A program made the position numbers and the translations under genes. From contig DASRFB010000089.1 in NCBI GenBank assembly GCA_035651815.1, forward strand, positions 1 to 64,000: a stretch of 64,000 nucleotides of DNA, in the 5' to 3' direction. Shown one piece after another: positions 25,468-32,459 of the stretch. The DNA comes from VBDM01 sp035651815. GTDB lineage: Bacteria; Pseudomonadota; Gammaproteobacteria; Burkholderiales; SG8-39. Under the pieces are notes generated by a model. The model did no database searches and was not told the DNA's origin. It saw nothing but the letters and a program-made list of their open reading frames with translations. The first letter of the stretch is position 1. Each line of letters starts with the position of its first letter.

Positions 25468-26103
25468 ATGACCGCACGCGCATCGCTTCCCTCGTGGCTC
25501 GTCGCGCTCGCGACCGTGCTCGCGGCCGCGGCTGCGCTCGGGCAAACGGGCACCGTACCGTCGTGGGATCTTCCCCCCGCCGAGATGCTCGCCGAGCTCC
25601 GCCAGGGCGGGCGCGTGATCTTTCTTCGTCACACCGCTACCGATTACGCCGAGAGCGACGCGCGCATGAGGGGCTACAGCGATTGCGGCGGCCAGCGCAA
25701 TTTGGTGGAGAAGGGGCGGCAGGACGCGCGCAACATCGGCATCGCCATCCGCGCGCTCGGCATCCCGGTCGGCCGCGTCCTGTCCAGCCCGTATTGCCGG
25801 ACGCTGGAGACGGCCGAGTTCGCCTTCGGCAGGAGCGAGATCGCTACGGACGTGCGCTATGCGAAACCCGGAGAGACCGGCGCGGAGCGGTACGCGCCCC
25901 TGCGGGAGCTGCTCGGCGCGCCGCCCGAGCGCGGAACCAACACGGTCGTCGTCGGCCATGGGGCGCCGTTCTACGCGCTCACGCAGCTGCGCCTCGCGGA
26001 GGGCGAGATCGCGGTGCTGAAGCCGCTTGGAAACCGGTTCGAGATCCTCGGCCGCATCAAGCCCGACGACTGGGCGGCGCTGCGCGCGGCGGCGCGGCGC
26101 TAG
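25468..26103 (+). CDS. Secreted histidine phosphatase family protein
   Basis: This 211-residue protein has a signal peptide (about 1-25, ending AAALGQT) and a branch-1 histidine phosphatase fold. The first catalytic motif reads LRHTATDY, so the usual RHG is RHT; the His nucleophile remains. The second catalytic His is in VVVGHGAPF. SSPYCRTLETAEFAFG is a further family block. It would hydrolyse a phosphomonoester in the periplasm, substrate unknown. It follows bfr by 33 bases on the same strand, and its stop is 15 bases from the convergent FecR-like gene. Confidence 0.87.
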   Translation: MTARASLPSWLVALATVLAAAAALGQTGTVPSWDLPPAEMLAELRQGGRVIFLRHTATDYAESDARMRGYSDCGGQRNLVEKGRQDARNIGIAIRALGIPVGRVLSSPYCRTLETAEFAFGRSEIATDVRYAKPGETGAERYAPLRELLGAPPERGTNTVVVGHGAPFYALTQLRLAEGEIAVLKPLGNRFEILGRIKPDDWAALRAAARR

Positions 26104-26118
26104 GCTTCGTTCGCGGGC

Positions 26119-27069
26119 TCAGTCGCGCCGATTCGGCCGCTCGTCTCGGTCCTGCTTGCGCACGCCGCGCGACTTCGCGGCGGCCTCGCGGCGCTCGCGT
26201 TCACGCTCGCGCGTCTCGCGCTGCTTCTGCGCGCGCTCGAGGTGCTTCGGCTGCAGCTGCTCGCGCCGCAGCTCCTGCCGCTCGCGCACGGCGGCACCCT
26301 GCGGGCCGCGGATCGGGCCGCCGCTCTTGCGGCGCTCCTGGAGAAACAGCCGCCGCTGCTCGCGCCGCTGCTGCATGCGCGCCTGCAGCCGCTCGTGCAG
26401 GCCGCCGAAGCGCGCCTCGTTTCGCGTCGGCCGGAAGAACGCCGGCACGCGCTCGAGGAGCCGCGGCCGCAGCGCGCCGCGGCGCGGCGCGAACCCCGCC
26501 TGGTTGGGACGCACGGTCACCGTTCCCTGCGGCGTCTGCATGAACGTCTCGCCGATGTGCACGCGCTCGTAGGTGCCGGGCTCCCCGAGCCGGCTGCCCT
26601 CGGGAATCACCATGGGCTCGTGCTCGGTGCCGCGAACGCCGATCGTCACCGTCGGCGTGCGCACCGCGTAGCTCTTCGCGCCGAGCTTCGCGATCCATCC
26701 GGTGACCGCCCGGAACGAGCCTTCGAAGAGATCGAGCACCGAGCGATCGCTGTCCGCGCCGTCGGCGCGGAACTCGGCGAAGCGCAGGTTCGTGTTCGGC
26801 CGCACGCCCATATAGCCGCCGTCCTGCATGTCGAGGTGCACCTCGCCGTCGGCGCCGGTCACGACGCTCTCCCCGGCGTGGATCTCGTCGCCCACCTTCG
26901 GGCGCCGGACATTGCGATTGCCGTCCAGGACGCGCACGTCGCCTTCGACCAGCTCGACGCGGCCCGCGACCGCGCCGGCCTGCTCGGGACCTGAATACGA
27001 CGCGGGGATCTGGGCGATCGCCGATTGGAGCCCGCCCGCCGCCAGCACCGCCGCGAGCACGCGCAGCAC
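26119..27069 (-). CDS. FecR-domain protein with a long Arg-rich C-terminal tail
   Basis: This 316-residue exported protein has a signal peptide (ending SAIAQ) and a FecR-type beta domain at about 35-180 (GRVELVEGDVRVLDG, GDEIHAGESVVTGADGEVHLDM, VRTPTVTIGVRGTEHE). There is no N-terminal sigma-binding domain, so it is not a classical FecR anti-sigma regulator. The last ~110 residues are extremely rich in Arg, Gln and Glu and should form a charged helix (RLQARMQQRREQRRLFLQ). Such a tail could bind nucleic acid, polyanions or peptidoglycan. It follows dnaB on the same strand by a few bases, so it may be co-transcribed with it. Confidence 0.82.
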   Translation of the reverse strand: MLRVLAAVLAAGGLQSAIAQIPASYSGPEQAGAVAGRVELVEGDVRVLDGNRNVRRPKVGDEIHAGESVVTGADGEVHLDMQDGGYMGVRPNTNLRFAEFRADGADSDRSVLDLFEGSFRAVTGWIAKLGAKSYAVRTPTVTIGVRGTEHEPMVIPEGSRLGEPGTYERVHIGETFMQTPQGTVTVRPNQAGFAPRRGALRPRLLERVPAFFRPTRNEARFGGLHERLQARMQQRREQRRLFLQERRKSGGPIRGPQGAAVRERQELRREQLQPKHLERAQKQRETRERERERREAAAKSRGVRKQDRDERPNRRD

Positions 27070-27073
27070 GGCC

Positions 27074-28462
27074 TCAGAACTTCCCGGAGTCGGCGTGGTT
27101 CTCGAAGCGCGTGTGCTCGCCGAGGAAAGTGAGCTTCACCGTGCCGATGGGCCCGTTTCGCTGCTTGCCGATGATGATCTCGGCGATGCCCTTCTCCGGC
27201 GTGTCCGGATTGTAGACCTCGTCGCGGTAGATGAAGAGGATGAGGTCGGCGTCCTGCTCGATCGCGCCCGACTCGCGCAGGTCCGACATCACCGGGCGCT
27301 TGTTCGGCCGCTGCTCGAGCCCGCGGTTGAGCTGCGACAGCGCGACCACGGGAACCTTCAGCTCCTTCGCGAGCGCCTTGAGCGAGCGCGAGATCTCCGA
27401 GATCTCGGTCGCCCGGTTCTCGCCCTGGCTCGACGCCTCCATGAGCTGGAGGTAATCGACCACGATCAGGCCCAGCGCGCCGTACTGCCGGTGCAGGCGC
27501 CGCGCGCGCGCGCGCAGCTCGAGCGCGTTCAGCGCCGGGGTCTCGTCGATGTGGATCGGCGCGTCGTGCAGCTTGCCGACCGCGGTGGTGAGCCGGTTCC
27601 AGTCCTCGTCCGACAGCTTGCCGGTGCGCAGCTTGTGCTGGTCGAGCCGCCCGATCGAGCCGAGCATGCGCATCGCGAGCTGCGTCCCCGCCATTTCCAT
27701 GCTGAAGACCGCGACCGGGAGCCGGTTCTCGACCGCGACGTGCTCGGCCATGTTGAGCGCGAGCGCGGTCTTGCCCATCGACGGGCGGCCGGCGACGATC
27801 ACCAGGTCGCCCGGCTGCAGGCCCGAGGTGCGCGAGTCGAGGTCGGTGTAGCCGGTCGGCACGCCGGTGATGTCCGAGGGGTTGTCGCGGTGATAGAGCA
27901 TGTCGATGCGCTCCATCACCTGCGTGAGCAGCGGCTGGATCTCGATGAAGCCCTGCCGGCCGCGCGAGCCCGCCTCGGCGATCTCGAACACGCGCGACTC
28001 GGCCTCGTCGAGCAGCTGCCCGACCTCCTTGCCCAGCGGATTGAGGGCGGTGTCGGCGATGTTCGTGCCCACCTCCACCAGCTTCCTCATGATGGCGCGC
28101 TCGCGCACGATCTCCGCGTAGCGGCGGATGTTGTGCGCCGACGGCGTGTTGCCGGTCAGGGCCGCCAGGTAGGCGAGCCCGCCGACCTTGTCCTTGTCCT
28201 CGCTCGACTTGATCGCCTCGTCGACCGTGATCACGTCGGCGGGCCTGCCCTTCTCGACCAGCCGGGCGATGTGCCGGAAGATGCGCCGGTGGTCGTCGCG
28301 GTAGAAATCGGCGTCAGAGACGACGTCGGCGATCTTGTCGAACGCCGCGTTGTCGATCAGCAGGCCGCCGAGGACCGACTGCTCCGCCTCGATCGAGTGC
28401 GGCGGCAGCTTGAGCTGCAGCAGCTGCGGGTCCTGCGCGGACTGGGGAGCGGGCTGTGCCAT
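27074..28462 (-). CDS. dnaB: Replicative DNA helicase DnaB
   Basis: This 462-residue hexameric helicase unwinds DNA at the replication fork and recruits primase. The N-terminal domain (about 20-120, PPHSIEAEQSVLGGLLIDN) and the RecA-like domain (about 190-450) are both complete, with Walker A at AGRPSMGKTALALNMA and Walker B in GLIVVDYLQLM. The motif SQLNRGLEQRPNKRPVMSDLRESG is canonical. No intein is present. It lies downstream of the ribosomal rplI operon on the same strand, an order common in proteobacteria, but separated by a terminator and a 349-base gap with two perfect palindromes. Confidence 0.97.
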   Translation of the reverse strand: MAQPAPQSAQDPQLLQLKLPPHSIEAEQSVLGGLLIDNAAFDKIADVVSDADFYRDDHRRIFRHIARLVEKGRPADVITVDEAIKSSEDKDKVGGLAYLAALTGNTPSAHNIRRYAEIVRERAIMRKLVEVGTNIADTALNPLGKEVGQLLDEAESRVFEIAEAGSRGRQGFIEIQPLLTQVMERIDMLYHRDNPSDITGVPTGYTDLDSRTSGLQPGDLVIVAGRPSMGKTALALNMAEHVAVENRLPVAVFSMEMAGTQLAMRMLGSIGRLDQHKLRTGKLSDEDWNRLTTAVGKLHDAPIHIDETPALNALELRARARRLHRQYGALGLIVVDYLQLMEASSQGENRATEISEISRSLKALAKELKVPVVALSQLNRGLEQRPNKRPVMSDLRESGAIEQDADLILFIYRDEVYNPDTPEKGIAEIIIGKQRNGPIGTVKLTFLGEHTRFENHADSGKF

Positions 28463-28489
28463 CAGCGGGCCTGGCGCGCCGCGGACCGG

Positions 28490-28547
28490 CTTCCACGGTG
28501 GAAGACCTCAGTCCGCGAAATACGACTGCCAACGTGGACTGCCACGT
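28490..28547. repeat. Two perfect palindromes in the dnaB leader
   Basis: CTTCCAC/GTGGAAG (28490-28504, 7-bp arms, 1-base centre) is 28 bases before the dnaB ATG. ACGTGG/CCACGT (28532-28547, 6-bp arms, 4-base centre) lies 28 bases further upstream. They may be operator sites or mRNA hairpins. Confidence 0.6.
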
Positions 28548-28730
28548 CACCCTCCCGCTTTTTTACCGACGTGTAACGCGGAGGTTTTATACCGCGAACC
28601 GCGGACCGCAGCAAGAGCGCGCGAAAATTTTTCTCGAATCTGTTGCGCGCGCGCCACGCCGCGCGAGCACTCGCGCTACCGCAAGAAACGATCCTGAATT
28701 CTCATTCGCGAAATCGGCGACGCAGCGATA

Positions 28731-28760
28731 CAAAAAAAACGAAAGGGGCCGAAGCCCCTC
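28731..28760 (-). terminator. Rho-independent terminator of the rpsF-rplI operon
   Basis: On the minus strand AGGGGC (28759-28754) pairs with GCCCCT (28749-28744) across a UUCG-type tetraloop, followed by a T-rich tract at 28743-28731 including eight T residues. Confidence 0.93.
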
Positions 28761-28811
28761 GCGTTGGATTACCTGTGGATTGTCTGTGCGCACCTTGTGC
28801 GCGGCCTGTGA

Positions 28812-29267
28812 CTACTGCGCCGTTTCTCCCAGCACCGCCACCTTGATGTGCACCACCACGTCGCCGTGCAGCGCGATCGCGATCTCGTGATCGCCGACCT
28901 GCTTCAGCGGACCTTGCGGCAGGCGGATCATCGAACGCTCGACCTCGAAGCCCTGCTTCTGCAGCGCTTCCGAGATGTCGTAGTTCGTCACCGAGCCGAA
29001 CAGGCGCCCGTCGACGCCCGCCTTCTGCGTGATCTGCAGCATCAGGCCGTCGATCTTCGCGCCCTTCTCCTGCGCCTGGGCGAGCGCCTCGTTCTGCGCG
29101 CGCTCGAGCTCCGCGCGCTTCTTCTCGAACTCGGCGAGGTTCTGGGGCGTCGCGCGCTTTGCTTTCCCCTGCGGCAGCAGGTAGTTGCGCGCGTAGCCGT
29201 CCTTCACCTTGACCACGTCGCCGAGGCCGCCGAGGTTCACCACCTTTTCGAGCAATATGACTTGCAT
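28812..29267 (-). CDS. rplI: 50S ribosomal protein L9
   Basis: This 151-residue protein is a structural part of the large subunit near the L1 stalk. The N-terminal domain motif MQVILLEKVVNLGGLGDVVKVKDGYARN is nearly canonical, followed by the long connecting helix (EKKRAELERAQNEALAQAQE) and the C-terminal rRNA-binding domain. It is the last gene of the rpsF-priB-rpsR-rplI operon, 7 bases after rpsR, and a terminator follows. Confidence 0.97.
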   Translation of the reverse strand: MQVILLEKVVNLGGLGDVVKVKDGYARNYLLPQGKAKRATPQNLAEFEKKRAELERAQNEALAQAQEKGAKIDGLMLQITQKAGVDGRLFGSVTNYDISEALQKQGFEVERSMIRLPQGPLKQVGDHEIAIALHGDVVVHIKVAVLGETAQ

Positions 29268-29274
29268 GGCTGCC

Positions 29275-29568
29275 TCAGTGAAGATCCGTGTACGGCAGCA
29301 GCGCCAGGTAGCGCGCGCGCTTCACCGCGTCGGAGAGCTGACGCTGGTAGTGTGTGCGCGTGCCGGTGATGCGCGCCGGGATGATCTTGCCGTTCTCGCC
29401 GACGAAGTCCTTGAGCAGGTCGACGTCCTTGTAGTCGATCCACTCCATCTTCTCGGCGGTGAAGCGGCAAAACTTGCGCCGCTTGAACAGCGCCTTCGAG
29501 CCTTTTCCGTCCCGCTTGCCGTCGCGGCCCTTACCTTTGCCGCGGCCTTTCCCTCTGGGTGGGGGCAT
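29275..29568 (-). CDS. rpsR: 30S ribosomal protein S18
   Basis: This 97-residue protein binds S6 in the small-subunit platform. The S18 core is clear (FKRRKFCRFTAEKMEWIDYKDVDLLKDFV, GKIIPARITGTRTHYQRQL). It is about 20 residues longer than usual at the N-terminus, with a Gly/Lys/Arg-rich extension (PPPRGKGRGKGKGRDGKRDG). The ATG at 29568 overlaps no neighbour and lies 2 bases from the priB stop. Confidence 0.95.
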   Translation of the reverse strand: MPPPRGKGRGKGKGRDGKRDGKGSKALFKRRKFCRFTAEKMEWIDYKDVDLLKDFVGENGKIIPARITGTRTHYQRQLSDAVKRARYLALLPYTDLH

Positions 29569-29570
29569 TG

Positions 29571-29879
29571 CTACTCTCCTTCCGTAAATTCGATGTGCGT
29601 TGCATGCAGCACGGGCTGCCGGCTGGTGCGGCTCTTGGCCGCCAGGAACCCGGTCACCGTGACCGCGCTTCCGAGCCTCGCGGCTGCGAGCAGCTTCGCT
29701 TCCCGCTCGAACGCGACGCCCGCGATCTCACAATCGACCTTGCGCTCGCTCCCCGCCTCGGCCAGCGACGATTCGTGACTCAGCCTGAAGCGCAGCACCG
29801 GTACGCCCGCGGGCGTATGGCGCAGCACATCGAGCTCCACGATTCGGCCGCCGAGAACGACGCGGTTCGCTTGCGCCAA
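29571..29879 (-). CDS. priB: Primosomal replication protein N
   Basis: This 102-residue single-stranded DNA-binding OB-fold protein helps PriA restart replication. It shows NRVVLGGRIVELDVLRHTPAGVPVLRFRL and the C-terminal HATHIEF. I place the start at TTG 29879, 4 bases after the rpsF stop, because it is the codon at which family similarity begins and GAGG lies just before it. No ATG or GTG is available nearby. Its location between rpsF and rpsR is typical of beta- and gammaproteobacteria. Confidence 0.9.
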   Translation of the reverse strand: MAQANRVVLGGRIVELDVLRHTPAGVPVLRFRLSHESSLAEAGSERKVDCEIAGVAFEREAKLLAAARLGSAVTVTGFLAAKSRTSRQPVLHATHIEFTEGE

Positions 29880-29883
29880 GGCC

Positions 29884-30300
29884 TCAGGCTGCGGGCTGCG
29901 GCTCGGCCGGTTTCGCCGGCTCGGCGGCCCGGGCGCCGTCCTGGGACTTCGCCTCACCGGGGTTGAGCACCGACTTCGCCTTCTCTTCCTTCATCATCGG
30001 CGAAGGCGTCGTCCACGCACGCTCCATCTTGACGATGAGGTGGCGCAGGACCGCGTCGTTGAACTTGAACGAGTGCTCGAGCTCGCCCAGCGTGGCCGCG
30101 TCGCACTCGATGTTCATGAGCACGTAGTGGGCCTTGTGCACCTTGGCGAGCGGGTAGGCGAGCTGACGCCGTCCCCAGTCTTCCAGCCGATGGATTTTTC
30201 CGTTCCTCGAGGTCACCGTGGACCGGTAGCGCTCGATCATCGCCGGGACCTGCTCGCTCTGGTCCGGGTGAACGATGAAAACGATCTCGTAATGCCGCAT
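29884..30300 (-). CDS. rpsF: 30S ribosomal protein S6
   Basis: This 138-residue protein forms a dimer with S18 in the small subunit. The core matches S6 (MRHYEIVFIVHPDQSEQVPAMIERY, GRRQLAYPLAKVHKAHYVLMN). The C-terminus carries an Ala/Pro/Glu/Lys-rich extension of about 30 residues (KSVLNPGEAKSQDGARAAEP). I chose ATG 30300, where family similarity begins; GGGGA precedes it. It is the first gene of its operon, with a 267-base leader region that contains several palindromes. Confidence 0.96.
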   Translation of the reverse strand: MRHYEIVFIVHPDQSEQVPAMIERYRSTVTSRNGKIHRLEDWGRRQLAYPLAKVHKAHYVLMNIECDAATLGELEHSFKFNDAVLRHLIVKMERAWTTPSPMMKEEKAKSVLNPGEAKSQDGARAAEPAKPAEPQPAA

Positions 30301-30449
30301 GCCTTGATTCCCCATGGTTTGTAGCCGCCCTCTCATCGCCGTTGCGACCCGACGACTTGCCGGTGCGGCAGGGTTGAACGAATTGTATGAACCGGAACGA
30401 CCACGAAACCGCCATCCCGGAACATGGAATTGTAACAGACGCGCCACGG

Positions 30450-30468
30450 GTTTGTAACACTTACAAAC
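30450..30468. promoter_or_regulatory. Perfect 19-base palindrome upstream of rpsF, likely operator
   Basis: GTTTGTAA (30450-30457) and TTACAAAC (30461-30468) are perfect inverted arms around CAC. It is AT-rich in a GC-rich genome, about 150 bases upstream of the rpsF start. Related half-sites lie nearby: TGTAACA at 30431-30437 and a palindrome AAACC-C-GGTTT at 30492-30502. The binding protein is unknown. Confidence 0.6.
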
Positions 30469-30567
30469 TACGCTGCGGCTGTGTCACGGATAAACCCGGT
30501 TTCTGTTACCAGTATGACAGCCGTGGTCCAGATGGACCTGCACCGCGACCGCTCCGCCGCCGGGCGC

Positions 30568-30759
30568 TCACTCGCCCGCGATCCCCAGCTCGCTCTTCAC
30601 GTGCTCGAGCAACGGCCCGACCTTCGCGACCGCCGCGCGGATCTCCTCCGCCGGCTTGCCGAGAGTGGCGGACCAGAAGCCGAGCGCGCGCGGGTCGCGC
30701 ACGTCGATGCGCGTCGGATCGGGCGGGACGTAATCCTTTGCCTGGGGCCGGACTGTCAT
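30568..30759 (-). CDS. DUF3606 domain-containing small protein
   Basis: This 63-residue protein consists of a DUF3606 domain: it starts MTVRPQAKDYVPPDPTRIDV, then shows the conserved EIRAAVAKVGPLLEHVKSEL. Family members are small cytoplasmic proteins of unknown function, typically with RI-(V/D), W and AV-KVG residues, all present (W29, AVAKVG near 43-48). ATG 30759 is the natural start; the open frame continues upstream but the extra part is Arg-rich noise. It lies on the minus strand between DUF3750 (divergent) and rpsF. Confidence 0.75.
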   Translation of the reverse strand: MTVRPQAKDYVPPDPTRIDVRDPRALGFWSATLGKPAEEIRAAVAKVGPLLEHVKSELGIAGE

Positions 30760-30821
30760 GCCGGATGGGACCGCCGCTTTCGCCGTGTGTTCTCGCGAAT
30801 TCAGACCAGAGGTGATGGGCC

Positions 30822-31709
30822 ATGAGCAGGGTGAACAGGCTGTGGAGCAAATTGCGCATGGTCGGGTTGCTGCTGGCCGCGGCCGGGGCCGCGCTCGGAC
30901 TGGCGCCGCGCGACTGGCGCAGCGCGAGCGCGTCGCCGGCGGGGCTCGCGCCCGATCCGGCCGCGACCCCGGAAGCCGTGGTCCAGGTCTACGGCGCGCG
31001 GGTATCGGGCTGGCGCGGCATCTTCGGCGTGCACACGTGGATCGCGGTGAAGCCTTCCAACGCACCCGCGTTCACCGTATACGAGGTGGTCGGCTGGCGG
31101 CTGCGCTGGGCCGACTCGGTGGTCGCGATCGGCGGCCGCCGTCCGGACGGACCCTGGTACGGCGCGCGCGCCGAGCTGCTCGCCGACCTGCGCGGCGAGC
31201 AGGTGGACCGCCTGATCGCGCGCATCGATCGCCTGGCGCAGACCTATCCCTACGCGGGCCGCTACACCGTGTGGCCCGGCCCGAACTCGAACACCTTCGT
31301 CGCCTGGATCACGAGGGCGGTCCCCGAGCTGCAGGTCGAGTTCCCGCCGACGGCTATCGGCAAGGATTACCTGCCGCGCGCGGTGTGGGGTACCGCGCCG
31401 AGCGGGCGCGGTTTCCAGCTCTCGCTGTTCGGCCTGCTCGCGCTGACGGCGAGCCCGGTCGAGGGCTTCGAGGTCAACCTGTGCACGATGACGTTCGGGT
31501 TCAACCCGTTCACCAGCACGCTCAAGCTGCCGGTGTTCGGGCGCGTCGCCGTGCCGATGCCGTCGTTCTCGTGGCGCGCGCCGCGCCGTTCCCTGTCGCG
31601 GCCCGCGGTGCAGGTCGCGACCGTGGCGAGCGAGGCGAGCATCCACCCCTGGCCGACGTCGGAGCAGGCCGAAGCGCAGATCCGCGGGTCGTTGCGCCGC
31701 GCGGCCTGA
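30822..31709 (+). CDS. DUF3750 domain-containing exported protein
   Basis: This 295-residue protein has an N-terminal signal anchor (VGLLLAAAGAALGLA) and the DUF3750 blocks VVQVYGARVSGWRGIFGVHTW, WYGARAELLADLRG, and PYAGRYTVWPGPNSNTFVAWI. The His-Thr-Trp and Pro-Asn-Ser-Asn patterns are conserved in the family, which lies near NlpC/P60-like folds, but no activity is known. The start ATG at 30822 has GAGGTGAT upstream. Its stop is 3 bases from the convergent rlmB end. Confidence 0.85.
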   Translation: MSRVNRLWSKLRMVGLLLAAAGAALGLAPRDWRSASASPAGLAPDPAATPEAVVQVYGARVSGWRGIFGVHTWIAVKPSNAPAFTVYEVVGWRLRWADSVVAIGGRRPDGPWYGARAELLADLRGEQVDRLIARIDRLAQTYPYAGRYTVWPGPNSNTFVAWITRAVPELQVEFPPTAIGKDYLPRAVWGTAPSGRGFQLSLFGLLALTASPVEGFEVNLCTMTFGFNPFTSTLKLPVFGRVAVPMPSFSWRAPRRSLSRPAVQVATVASEASIHPWPTSEQAEAQIRGSLRRAA

Positions 31710-31712
31710 GGC

Positions 31713-32459
31713 TCACGCGCTGGCCGCGGCGCGCCGCCGCGCCGACTCGAACAGGCACACGCCGCTCGCCACCGACACGTTCAGGCTCTCGACCGTCCCG
31801 CGCATCGGGATGCGGACCAGCAGGTCGCAGCGCTCGCGCGTGAGGCGGCGCATGCCCTCTCCTTCCGCGCCGAGCACCCAGGCGAGCGCCGCCGGAAGCT
31901 CCGCGTCGTAGAGCGTCGTCTCGGCGCGCTCGTCGGCGCCGACGATCCAGATGTTTCGCTCCTTCAGCTCGTCGAGCGTGCGCGCGAGGTTGGTCACCAT
32001 GTAATACGGCACCGATTCGGCGGCGCCGCTCGCGACCCGGGAAACGGTCGCGTTGAGGCCCGCGGCGCGGTCCTTCGGCGCGATCACCGCGTGCGCGCCG
32101 GCGGCGTCGGCGACGCGCAGGCACGCGCCCAGGTTGTGCGGATCGGTGACGCCGTCGAGCACGAGCAGGAGCGGCGGCTCGGCGAGCGCGTCGAGCCGGT
32201 CCTCCAGGCCTTCCTTCGCGCTCGCCTCGCGCACGATCGCGACCACGCCCTGGTGCCGCCCGCCGCCGTAGAAGCCGTCGAGGCGCTTGGTCGGCACGCG
32301 CATCACCTCGAGCCCCGCGCGCTGGGCCGCCGACGCGAGGTCCCTCGCGCGCGCGTCCTTGCGGTCCTCGTCGAGATAGATCTCGGCCACCGACGACGGG
32401 GCCGAGCGCAGCCGCGCGATCACCGCGTGGAAGCCGAACAGCGCGCGCGTCGGCTTCAC
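31713..32459 (-). CDS. rlmB: 23S rRNA (guanosine(2251)-2'-O)-methyltransferase RlmB
   Basis: This 248-residue SPOUT methyltransferase modifies G2251 in the 23S rRNA P-loop using S-adenosylmethionine. The N-terminal substrate-binding domain starts ALFGFHAVIARLRSAP. The SPOUT knot motifs are LLVLDGVTDPHNLGACLR, WVLGAEGEGMRRL and IPMRGTVESLNVSVASGV. The start is GTG 32459, overlapping the rnr stop by 4 bases (GTGA), so translation is coupled to rnr. This rnr-rlmB order is conserved. Confidence 0.95.
   Translation of the reverse strand: MKPTRALFGFHAVIARLRSAPSSVAEIYLDEDRKDARARDLASAAQRAGLEVMRVPTKRLDGFYGGGRHQGVVAIVREASAKEGLEDRLDALAEPPLLLVLDGVTDPHNLGACLRVADAAGAHAVIAPKDRAAGLNATVSRVASGAAESVPYYMVTNLARTLDELKERNIWIVGADERAETTLYDAELPAALAWVLGAEGEGMRRLTRERCDLLVRIPMRGTVESLNVSVASGVCLFESARRRAAASA

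Larger units (their letters stand above)
28463..28811. other. Intergenic region between rplI and dnaB
   Basis: I see no gene here. It holds the rplI operon terminator (28731-28760) and the dnaB leader. An AT-rich TATAAAA lies at the start of the leader on the minus strand (about 28590). Two perfect palindromes are near dnaB: CTTCCAC-G-GTGGAAG at 28490-28504 and ACGTGG-ACTG-CCACGT at 28532-28547. Confidence 0.75.

Noticed and set aside
28770..28790. DnaA-box-like TGTGGATT near the rplI terminator
   Set aside because: Only 7 of 9 positions match, there is a single copy, and no other origin feature is nearby.
30481..30825. ORF on the plus strand opposite the DUF3606 gene
   Set aside because: It is the antisense shadow of a recognised domain and has no family pattern.
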